From: Candidatus Heimdallarchaeota archaeon
Lineage (GTDB): Archaea > Asgardarchaeota > Heimdallarchaeia > Heimdallarchaeales > Kariarchaeaceae
Direction: 5' to 3'
Assembly: GCA_029882335.1 (NCBI GenBank)
Contig: JAOUKW010000114.1
Span: forward strand, 1 to 10,846
Length of the DNA: 10,846 bases
A model generated the notes under the pieces. That model was not told the origin of the DNA, made no database searches, and saw only the letters and a program-made list of their open reading frames with translations. Position numbers and translations under genes: made by a program. Positions 1-6,875 of the stretch are shown piece by piece (within the stretch, counting starts at the first letter, position 1; every line of letters begins with the position of its first letter).

Positions 1-2132
1 TTCATACTAGTGTACCAAATTATGAGGATATAAAACCAAATCGATTAAAAGAAATAATTGATGCAATTATTGATTCGATGACTCTTGGAGTATTTGATAC
101 TGTGAAGAATGAAATAGGTCAAGAAAATAGACAAGAGGAGTTATTCATTGGAATTACTTCACCCTTAGGAATAATAGTAGATTTATACTTAGATTATGTT
201 TTTCAATTAAAATTTTTATTACTTATTTCAAGTATTCCCCTTATTTATATTGCATTTATGTTGATATATTTTTCCAATATTATCACAAATAAAAAAAGAA
301 GAAATATTAAAGATAAAAATGACTATAAGGGAGCTCCAGAAATATATTACAAATTAAATATTTTTATTGAAATTCTAATAATATCTATTTGGTCTTCGTT
401 TATTGGATTTTGGTTATCTATTAAATCATCTAATATCTTTCTATCCGAAGTACCATTTATTGGTTTTTCCGTGGATACAATCCCAGTAAAAATACCAAAT
501 TGGCTAATTTGGAAATTACCAATTATTTGTTTATTATTACTACTGCAAATAGCTATTCTTAATGATCGAAATCTATTAAACTCAAAGAACATGAAGAAAT
601 TAAGTAATAATGTTTTTGGAAGAATAAATATTGGATCTTTAGTTGTGATAGTAATCATCATTTATTGGATATTCATTTTAAATATAAAAATTATAAGCTA
701 TAAAGATTTGATTTACAAAGAAATAGGATTAATTTTAATTATTGCTTTAATTCTATACTTACCTTTTTCTTATTCAAATGAAATATTTTTTAATATATTA
801 CGTATTATTTCTCGTTTTTTCAATAATAAACTTGTTTTGTTGAGTTTTCATAATTTGAGAAATAACAAAAAATTCACCAAACACCTGCTAACAATAATTT
901 TCTCTGCATTTCTATTTACAAATACTATATTGATCTATTACACATCTGTAATTAATTATGAAGAGGAAATTAATCTATATAACTTAGGTACAGAAATATT
1001 CATTGATGGAGTTGAACCTTCTAGATCAGATGTCATTAGTCAGATACAAATACCTGGAATTGATTCGTATAGTATAATAACATATTATAGAGTAACAACA
1101 CGAGATTACAATCCGTCATCAAGTGATAATGATTTATCTTATACTATAATGGGAATTGATCCAAAAACATTTACTGCTAGTGCATATTGGAGAGATGATT
1201 TTTCTAGCTATACTTTAAATCAACTTTCTGATGCAATAAGTGATAATGTATCAATTGCATTACATGAAGATATATTAGATTTTTACAACATAAAAGTAGG
1301 TGATGAATTTAATATGAGATATTCCATTGAAGGTGGATTATCAACGAATATATCAGTTTCAGGTAGTTATAAATACTTCCCTAGATTATTATTAAATTTA
1401 CCTAAAGAAAATGAAGTAGGTAATTTGTATTTTGATGAAATCACCTTGTTAATGAGTAAGCAAAAAGCGCAAAGAATTTCTGAACAACTAGGGGCTAAAA
1501 ATAGATACGGTATTTATGTAAAAGTTAATGATAAGGATAATATAATGGAAATAAAGAATAAATTAATTGAAATTTTCTCTGTGGATACAACAATTTCAGT
1601 ATATAGCTATCAAGATAATGAAATTAATATTCTATCAAATGAAAACACTGATAATGAAAATGTATTTGATGAATCACAACATCCGTATAAAAATGCCTTA
1701 AATAAATACGATACCCGCTTATTTCTATCAAGCATTATTAGTATAGTATTTCTATCATTAATCATAGTATTGGTTGCACTACTCTATTATTCAATTATTA
1801 TTAATTTAGAAAGAAATAAGGAATTTGGTATTTATCGATCGGTAGGAATGATTAGAAACCAAATATTCAGTCTTATTAATTTTGAGATGATGTTAATTTT
1901 GATTATTAGTTTAAGCTTTAGTTTGATATTATCTGTATTTATATCAAATATACTTATTTTCTTAACTCTCCTAAATAAAGAGATCTTAATTTTACCAATT
2001 AAACTATTAATACCTTATAAAACAATTTTATTTAATGGATTAGTAATAGTAGCTTTTATGATTTGTTCAATATTACCATCCATTCGCCGTATATCTAAAA
2101 GTACAACAAATAGTATTTTGAGAATGGATTAA
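1..2132 (+). CDS. FtsX-like ABC transporter permease, 5'-truncated
   Basis: This is an integral membrane permease subunit of an ABC transporter or ABC-type membrane machine, cut by the left window edge. The frame is open from base 3, so the ATG at 78 is an internal methionine, not the start; 709 residues are visible. Counting from the first full codon, hydrophobic segments lie near 68-95, 120-139, 168-186, 211-228, 241-257, 294-317, 575-601, 627-657 and 674-694. A large soluble extracytoplasmic domain lies between about 318 and 570. After the first and seventh segments come FtsX-type cytoplasmic loops (KKRRN...YKGAPE; NKEFGIYRSVGM). This matches the end of a first FtsX half, a two-helix linker and a complete second half, the layout of duplicated FtsX/LolC-like permeases of 900 residues or more. 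The gene ends on SILRMD and TAA. No ATPase gene is in the window; it may lie upstream. The substrate cannot be read from the sequence. Confidence 0.85.
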   Translation, partial: HTSVPNYEDIKPNRLKEIIDAIIDSMTLGVFDTVKNEIGQENRQEELFIGITSPLGIIVDLYLDYVFQLKFLLLISSIPLIYIAFMLIYFSNIITNKKRRNIKDKNDYKGAPEIYYKLNIFIEILIISIWSSFIGFWLSIKSSNIFLSEVPFIGFSVDTIPVKIPNWLIWKLPIICLLLLLQIAILNDRNLLNSKNMKKLSNNVFGRINIGSLVVIVIIIYWIFILNIKIISYKDLIYKEIGLILIIALILYLPFSYSNEIFFNILRIISRFFNNKLVLLSFHNLRNNKKFTKHLLTIIFSAFLFTNTILIYYTSVINYEEEINLYNLGTEIFIDGVEPSRSDVISQIQIPGIDSYSIITYYRVTTRDYNPSSSDNDLSYTIMGIDPKTFTASAYWRDDFSSYTLNQLSDAISDNVSIALHEDILDFYNIKVGDEFNMRYSIEGGLSTNISVSGSYKYFPRLLLNLPKENEVGNLYFDEITLLMSKQKAQRISEQLGAKNRYGIYVKVNDKDNIMEIKNKLIEIFSVDTTISVYSYQDNEINILSNENTDNENVFDESQHPYKNALNKYDTRLFLSSIISIVFLSLIIVLVALLYYSIIINLERNKEFGIYRSVGMIRNQIFSLINFEMMLILIISLSFSLILSVFISNILIFLTLLNKEILILPIKLLIPYKTILFNGLVIVAFMICSILPSIRRISKSTTNSILRMD

Positions 2133-2169
2133 AATTTCAAAATTGATAAAAATTTTAGTTTCAAATGAA

Positions 2170-2179
2170 TTTTATTTTT
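2170..2179 (+). terminator. possible T-rich archaeal terminator after the permease gene
   Basis: A run of nine T interrupted by one A lies 38 bases past the permease stop codon and before the next plus-strand gene. Archaeal transcription often stops at such non-template T tracts without a strong hairpin. The whole region is AT-rich, so chance occurrence is quite possible. Confidence 0.3.
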
Positions 2180-2224
2180 GCCCAACACTAAACATTCATT
2201 TATCTACAATTTAAACATCATCAA

Positions 2225-2569
2225 GTGACAAAAGATTCGATTGATTTCAAAGATGTTCTTGAGCAATTAACTCTTGTAGCAAAAGAAGATGGAAAAGTTA
2301 CAAGTGAAGAAGAAGATTTTCTTGAAAAACTTAGACAGGATATAGAAAAATATGAAAAATCAGTTAAACAAGCAAAAGAAGATGATTTTATTTCAGATGA
2401 CGAATTCCATGATTTGGTGCTTGTTAGAGATCAAATATTAGCCAATGCAATCAATCATGAAAGTAGATCGGAGGATATTAATAATTTAATTAAAAAATTA
2501 TATGATCTAATAAATCAAATTATTATCCCTGGGATGGCAGAAGATGAATTAATTGATGATGAGGATTAA
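2225..2569 (+). CDS. small acidic helical protein with two similar repeats (TerB/EF-hand-like look), function unknown
   Basis: I do not recognise this 114-residue protein as a named family. It is strongly acidic, ends in a D/E-rich tail, and has no signal peptide or membrane segment, so it is probably cytoplasmic. Two similar units stand out: AKEDGKVTSEEEDFLEKL (19-36) and AKEDDFISDDEFHDLVLV (50-67). Each is a helix end, an acidic turn and a following amphipathic helix. The first resembles the DGxxxxxE signature of TerB-like domains and half of an EF-hand loop, so metal binding is conceivable but not shown. The start is taken as GTG at 2225: an in-frame TAA lies at 2189-2191, no ATG lies between them, and the next in-frame Met is residue 104. 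It stands alone between the permease and AOR genes (gaps of 92 bases each), so context gives no clear role. Confidence 0.7.
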   Translation: MTKDSIDFKDVLEQLTLVAKEDGKVTSEEEDFLEKLRQDIEKYEKSVKQAKEDDFISDDEFHDLVLVRDQILANAINHESRSEDINNLIKKLYDLINQIIIPGMAEDELIDDED

Positions 2570-2576
2570 TTATTAA

Positions 2577-2606
2577 AGATGAAATAAAATAAAAAAATTT
2601 GCATCT
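2577..2606. repeat. short imperfect inverted repeat between the acidic-protein gene and AOR
   Basis: AGATGAAAT (2577-2585) and ATTTGCATCT (2597-2606) are complementary apart from one bulged G. They could form a nine-pair stem with an A-rich loop, seven bases after the stop of the small acidic gene. It might help end or stabilise that transcript. No T run follows it, and the AT-rich arms are short, so significance is uncertain. Confidence 0.25.
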
Positions 2607-2661
2607 TCAATTCAGTACAAATCATAGACATTTAAGGGAAGTATTTTTTAAAATGGTATAG

Positions 2662-4503
2662 ATGACTGGATATCATGGTAAGTTACTTCAAGTAAATTTA
2701 AATTCAAATAACATCTCTGATTTTGTTTATCCAGAGAGTTGGAAAGATGATTATATTGGAGGAAGGGGATTTGCAGTTAAAATATTATGGGATCAATTAC
2801 CAAAAGGAGTAGATCCTTTATCTCCTGAAAACATCTTGATTTTTTCAATCGGACCATTATCAGGTTTAACACTACCTAGTAGTAGTAAGATGGTAGTTGC
2901 GGCAAAAAGTCCATTAACTGGAGGATATGGAGATGGTAATTTAGGAACAAGAGCCTCACCAATGTTGAAAAAAGCAGGATATGATGGTATAATAGTTACT
3001 GGTAAAGCTGAATATCCAGTATATTTATTGATAAATAATAACAACATAAGTTTGGAAGATGCAAGAAACTTGTGGGGTAAAGGGACTTATGACACAGAAG
3101 CAGCTTTAGAGAAGTTATACGGTAAAAAAGCAGGTTTTCTTACCATTGGACAAGGAGGAGAGAATTTAGTAAAATATGCAACCATTAGAAGTCAAGAAGG
3201 AAGATCGGGTGGTAGACCGGGTATTGGAGCTGTAATGGGTTCAAAAAACCTAAAAGCAGTTGTCGTTTTAGGCAATCAACAATTACCTATTGTAGATCCT
3301 GAAGGTGTTAAAAAATTAGGTAAAGAAGGTTACAGAACCATTAAGAAAGCAGGAATGTATGAACATTGGATGGCACAAGGAACTACAATGGTTCTTGAAT
3401 GGTGTCATGAAACATCAACATTACCTACACTAAATTTCCAACAAGGTCAATTTAGTGGATTTAAAAATTTGGACGGAAATGAACTAGCTAGAGTTAAAAC
3501 AACACAATTTGGATGTCCTAGATGTAATATGCAATGTGGTATGGTAATTAAGGATGAGGCAGGAAAGGATTCTGAATTAGATTATGAAAATATTGGAATG
3601 CTAGGACCGAATCTAGGAATTGATGATCTTAAGAAAGTTGGAGTATTAAATTGGCTTGCAGATGATTATGGTTTAGATACTATTTCACTAGGAAGTGTAC
3701 TAGGTATGATGGGTGAGGCATCTCAACATAATATCTTATCGGAAAAAGTCAATTGGGGTGATTTCGATAAGTTTAAGGAATTGGTAACCAGAATTTCTTT
3801 TAGATCAGATGAATTAGGAAATCTCTTGGCCGAAGGAACAAAACGGATGGCAGATCACTGGGGAGGAGATGCAATTAATTGGGCGATCCAAGTAAAGGGA
3901 TTAGAATGTTCTGCATATAATTCATTTTCAATTCCTGGAATGGCTCTTTCATTTGCTACATCACCAATTGGTGCTCATCATAAGGATGCATGGGTTATAA
4001 GCTATGAGATTAATGAGACAAACAGAGATTCCTATGAAATATTAAAAGCTGAGAAAGTAATTGAATTACAAAGAATTAGAGGTGGTATGTTTGAATCCCT
4101 GACTACATGTAGATTTCCTTGGATCGAATTAGGATATTCATTGGATAATTATCCTAAATTTCTGCATCAAGTCACTGGTAATAGTAATTGGGATTTAAAT
4201 CAAGTTTTTAAAGTTGCAGATCGAATTTATTCATTAATTAGAAGTTTTTGGGTAAGAGAATTCCATTCAGAGGGAATTGAATGGAATAAAAATTTTGACT
4301 ATCCACCTGCCAAATGGTTTAATGAAGAACTTGCAGGAGATGGACCATATAAAGGAGCAAAACTTGATCGAACCAAATATGATCAATTACTTATGGAGTA
4401 TTATAATTTAAGAGGTTGGAATGAAAATGGAATACCAAAATCAGAAACACTTGCAAAACTTGATTTAGTTGATGTAGATAATTATCTAAAAACATTGATA
4501 TAA
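2662..4503 (+). CDS. aor: aldehyde ferredoxin oxidoreductase (tungsten/molybdenum bis-pterin enzyme)
   Basis: This 613-residue protein has the usual length of the AOR family, cytoplasmic enzymes that oxidise aldehydes to carboxylic acids and reduce ferredoxin, using a W- or Mo-bis-pyranopterin and one [4Fe-4S] cluster. The N-terminal domain has the family features GGRGFAVKILWDQ (about 33-45), SGLTLPSSSKMVVAAKSPLTGG and GRPGIGAVMGSKNLKAVVV. The cluster ligands are visible as CxxCxxxC at C285, C288 and C292, with the fourth Cys at C483 (TTCRF). E309 (DYENIGMLG) and H439/H440 (GAHH) sit where Pyrococcus AOR has its active-site Glu and His, by my recollection of the family. ATG 2662 is preceded by a TAG in frame. 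A MoaD-like gene follows after 64 bases, a common pairing. Substrate is not resolvable: AOR, FOR, GAPOR and WOR4/5 subtypes need phylogeny. All key residues are intact, so I expect an active enzyme. Confidence 0.95.
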   Translation: MTGYHGKLLQVNLNSNNISDFVYPESWKDDYIGGRGFAVKILWDQLPKGVDPLSPENILIFSIGPLSGLTLPSSSKMVVAAKSPLTGGYGDGNLGTRASPMLKKAGYDGIIVTGKAEYPVYLLINNNNISLEDARNLWGKGTYDTEAALEKLYGKKAGFLTIGQGGENLVKYATIRSQEGRSGGRPGIGAVMGSKNLKAVVVLGNQQLPIVDPEGVKKLGKEGYRTIKKAGMYEHWMAQGTTMVLEWCHETSTLPTLNFQQGQFSGFKNLDGNELARVKTTQFGCPRCNMQCGMVIKDEAGKDSELDYENIGMLGPNLGIDDLKKVGVLNWLADDYGLDTISLGSVLGMMGEASQHNILSEKVNWGDFDKFKELVTRISFRSDELGNLLAEGTKRMADHWGGDAINWAIQVKGLECSAYNSFSIPGMALSFATSPIGAHHKDAWVISYEINETNRDSYEILKAEKVIELQRIRGGMFESLTTCRFPWIELGYSLDNYPKFLHQVTGNSNWDLNQVFKVADRIYSLIRSFWVREFHSEGIEWNKNFDYPPAKWFNEELAGDGPYKGAKLDRTKYDQLLMEYYNLRGWNENGIPKSETLAKLDLVDVDNYLKTLI

Positions 4504-4567
4504 CTCATTGTGATTTATTCAATCTTCTATTGAAAGGTTATTATCTTTAAATCCTGAACTTTCTATA

Positions 4568-4789
4568 GTGGCAATTGTAAGATTAATTGGATATTTTAGT
4601 TCTATTGCAGGTTATTCTGAGAAGGAATTTATTATAGACCAACCCATAAAAGTAAGAGACATTGTGAATTTCCCAAATATACCTGAAGAGAGGATAATTG
4701 TACTAATTAACGAGAAAGGAGCTAATTTAGATAGTATTATTAACTCTACAGATTATGTAAAAATATTTCCAGTTATCGGTGGAGGTTAA
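4568..4789 (+). CDS. MoaD/ThiS-family beta-grasp sulfur carrier
   Basis: This 73-residue ubiquitin-fold protein has the MoaD pattern. It opens with a hydrophobic strand (VRLIGYFSSIAG), has a short helix region around VRDIVNFP, then the strand IIVLINEKGAN where MoaD has its VNG turn. It closes with DYVKIFPVIGGG at the C-terminus. The terminal Gly-Gly is adenylated by MoeB/E1-like enzymes and thiocarboxylated in known family members; here three glycines end the chain. MoaD supplies sulfur for molybdopterin dithiolene synthesis, which the upstream AOR's cofactor needs, so co-transcription and a role in W/Mo-pterin assembly are the natural inference. A ThiS or Urm1-like role in thiamin or tRNA thiolation is the alternative. 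The start is GTG at 4568; no in-frame ATG gives a full strand 1. The stop overlaps that of the convergent minus-strand gene. Confidence 0.85.
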   Translation: MAIVRLIGYFSSIAGYSEKEFIIDQPIKVRDIVNFPNIPEERIIVLINEKGANLDSIINSTDYVKIFPVIGGG

Positions 4790-5517
4790 TCATGGATGTC
4801 CATAGTAATAGCTGAAATAAAGTTAAACATTTCTTGGAGAGTCTTGTTTGATAAAATCCCAGTATAATATGGAATGCTCTTTTCTAATAGACTATTTATA
4901 ATACGTTGTAATAATTCTTCATCACTTGAAGTCGATCCTTTTATTATTACTACCCATTGATAACTTGATATAGTTTGGAAGATATCTAGTTGATTTTCAG
5001 TAGCATCATTTATATCAAGAATAATACCTTTATTTGCATGTTCCAATATGCCTGAAACATTTTGATTTATAAATGGACCTACAGAAATATGTAGTCGATC
5101 AGCATGAAGGGTAGTTTTATCTTTAAAGGAGGTGGCAACTAATCTATAATTCTCCTCCATACTTCTATTTGTTGCTTGTTCAAACATTTTAGAAATTATT
5201 CTTTGTATGAACTTTCTAAATTGAATATTTGAAGTATATGCATCAATTTGGATTGTAGTACCCTTTTCTCTATTGATATCATTGAAATTTTGTGCAACTT
5301 TTTCGATTAACACTTCCATTTCATTGAAATTGATCGGAATTGCAATTGCAGTCCGAACACTCCCATTTTTATCAATATCACATACTAAAGTATGTAATCC
5401 GTGAATTAAACTTCTTTTTGCAACTCCAGATTGCTCTGTAATATTATTTAAATCAAAACTAAACCAGTAAGATTGTTTACATTCAGGACAATAAACTTGT
5501 ATATTTTTAATTGACAT
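4786..5517 (-). CDS. uncharacterised CxxC-motif protein
   Basis: I do not recognise a named family for this 243-residue protein. It begins with CPEC at residues 10-13 followed by an aromatic strand (YWFSFDL). Only one CxxC is present, so a half zinc knuckle or an inter-subunit metal site is possible. Next comes IHGLHTLVCDIDKNGSVR (38-55), a pattern of His, hydrophobic strand, D-x-D-x-x-G and Arg. I associate CxxC plus this H...LxxxID.nG.VR motif with hypothetical proteins of Asgard archaea, from memory and unverified. The remainder is mixed alpha/beta, with an Asp-rich strand-turn (GIILDINDA) and a likely C-terminal alpha/beta module. No signal peptide or membrane helix is seen, so it is probably cytoplasmic. 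ATG 5517 follows a well-placed TATA-like box. Its TAA overlaps the stop of the convergent MoaD-like gene. The last gene on this minus strand, it lies 96 bases after the amidohydrolase. Confidence 0.75.
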   Translation of the reverse strand: MSIKNIQVYCPECKQSYWFSFDLNNITEQSGVAKRSLIHGLHTLVCDIDKNGSVRTAIAIPINFNEMEVLIEKVAQNFNDINREKGTTIQIDAYTSNIQFRKFIQRIISKMFEQATNRSMEENYRLVATSFKDKTTLHADRLHISVGPFINQNVSGILEHANKGIILDINDATENQLDIFQTISSYQWVVIIKGSTSSDEELLQRIINSLLEKSIPYYTGILSNKTLQEMFNFISAITMDIHD

Positions 5518-5541
5518 TGATCTATAAAAACTATAAAGATG

Positions 5542-5549
5542 ATTATAAA
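5542..5549 (-). promoter_or_regulatory. TATA-like box of the CxxC-protein gene
   Basis: TTTATAAT on the minus strand is followed by 24 bases before the ATG at 5517. With the usual archaeal spacing of about 25-27 bases from TATA centre to transcription start, the mRNA would begin at or next to the ATG, giving a leaderless transcript. This fits the lack of a Shine-Dalgarno sequence. The AT-rich background limits certainty. Confidence 0.45.
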
Positions 5550-5613
5550 TAAAGTCTAGTATCTTTTAATACAAATAAATTTAAAGTTTTACAAAATCTA
5601 TAATTTTTTTTAA

Positions 5614-6819
5614 TTATTCTAAGTACTCATACACTAAATTTCCATCAATAAAAGTTTTAATTGCTTTAGCTCTTACATCCATTGGGTCATCATCCCATAT
5701 TACAAAATCAGCATCCTTTCCAATTTTCAAACTACCAACTCTATCATCTACACCAAGAACCTTTGCTGGATTAATTGTTATTGTTTCTAATGCACTCTCA
5801 ACTGGCAAACCCTCTCTAGTTGCAATTATCATTGATTCTCTTAACATATAAATTGGAATAACAGGAGCATCTGTAGTCAAAGAAACTTGTACACCATACT
5901 TCATCATTATACCAGGAGTTTTCAATGATCTATCTTTTAATTCTCTTTTTGATCTTGAAGTCATTAATGGTCCTACGACTACAGGAAATCCTCTACTTGC
6001 AATATATTCACCAATTTTTGCAGACTCGGTCGCATGATCTATTACCAATTTAAAACCAAATTCATCAGCTAATCTAATTGCAGTTCGTATATCATCAGCA
6101 CGATGTGAATGACATCTCACGGGGATTTCACGGGACAATATTTTTAACAATATATCAAGGGTCATATCAAATTTTGGTTCTTTGATAAATGCACGTTCTT
6201 CTTCTGGCTTTATATTTTCCTTTTTGATTTTTTGCTGATACTCTAACCAATCTACGCGATAGTCCATTGCTTTATAAAATGCTTGTCTGATCAAAAAAGC
6301 ACTGGCCATTCGGGTCGATGGACTTTTCTTCATCTCCTTATACACTCTTCGAGGATTTTCACCTAATGCAAATTTTACACCTGCAGGAGATTTTACAACC
6401 ATATCATCAATCATTATACCATAACTTTTGATGCAAACAGCTTGACCACCAATTAAATTGCCACTTCCTGGCAATATACCCATTGTAGTAACACCACCCT
6501 TCCTAGCATCATCAAAACCAATATCCTCAGGTAATATCGCGTCTAATGCTCTTAATTGAGGCGTAATGGGATCTGTAGTTTCATTTCCATCACCATAACC
6601 CATTCCAGCACCTTCTTCAAATAAGCCCACATGTGAATGAGGATCAATTAAACCAGGTGTGATATACGTTCCAGAACAATCAATAATTTGTGCTTCATCA
6701 ATTGAAATTGAACTATCTCCAATATTAGAAATTTTCCCATTTTCTATTATCATTATACCATTTTCGATGATACTTCCCTCAACAGGGATTATTGTTGCAC
6801 CTTTGAAAGCAACTTTCAT
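5614..6819 (-). CDS. metal-dependent amidohydrolase (imidazolonepropionase-like, COG1228 type)
   Basis: This 401-residue cytoplasmic hydrolase belongs to the amidohydrolase superfamily. An N-terminal beta-sandwich strand set leads to ITPGLIDPHSHVG, with the metal-binding HxH at H61/H63. Further expected metal or catalytic residues are H237/H239 (RCHSHRAD), H262 (IDHATE) and D317 (LTTDAP). The segments GGVTTMGILPGSGNLIGGQ and KFALGENPRRVY are typical of a widespread uncharacterised subgroup of imidazolonepropionase-like proteins. The C-terminus (NPAKVLGVDDRVGSLKIGKDADFVIWD) completes the composite beta-sandwich. These enzymes cleave amide, cyclic amide or peptide-like C-N bonds; the substrate here is unknown. 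No other histidine-degradation gene (hutH, hutU) is seen, which argues against simply naming it HutI. It is full length and starts at ATG 6819, 56 bases after the acetoacetyl-CoA synthetase gene, so read-through from that gene is possible. Confidence 0.88.
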   Translation of the reverse strand: MKVAFKGATIIPVEGSIIENGIMIIENGKISNIGDSSISIDEAQIIDCSGTYITPGLIDPHSHVGLFEEGAGMGYGDGNETTDPITPQLRALDAILPEDIGFDDARKGGVTTMGILPGSGNLIGGQAVCIKSYGIMIDDMVVKSPAGVKFALGENPRRVYKEMKKSPSTRMASAFLIRQAFYKAMDYRVDWLEYQQKIKKENIKPEEERAFIKEPKFDMTLDILLKILSREIPVRCHSHRADDIRTAIRLADEFGFKLVIDHATESAKIGEYIASRGFPVVVGPLMTSRSKRELKDRSLKTPGIMMKYGVQVSLTTDAPVIPIYMLRESMIIATREGLPVESALETITINPAKVLGVDDRVGSLKIGKDADFVIWDDDPMDVRAKAIKTFIDGNLVYEYLE

Positions 6820-6875
6820 ACCATTCGTATTTTATGGTGCTTAAATTGTTTTACTAATTTTGAGAAGATTGTTGA

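Noticed and set aside
78..80. ATG at 78 as the true start of the permease gene
   Set aside because: The frame is open without a stop back to base 3 and the residues before the ATG (for example PNYEDIKPNRLKEIIDAIID) look like normal protein, so the gene runs in from the left edge.
2635..2640. AAGGGA as a Shine-Dalgarno site for the AOR gene
   Set aside because: It lies more than 20 bases from the ATG, too far for ribosome binding at that start.
5614..6819. Naming the amidohydrolase imidazolonepropionase (HutI)
   Set aside because: The GLFEEG...DGNE and GENPRRVY segments point to a different, uncharacterised subgroup, and there are no other histidine-degradation genes nearby.
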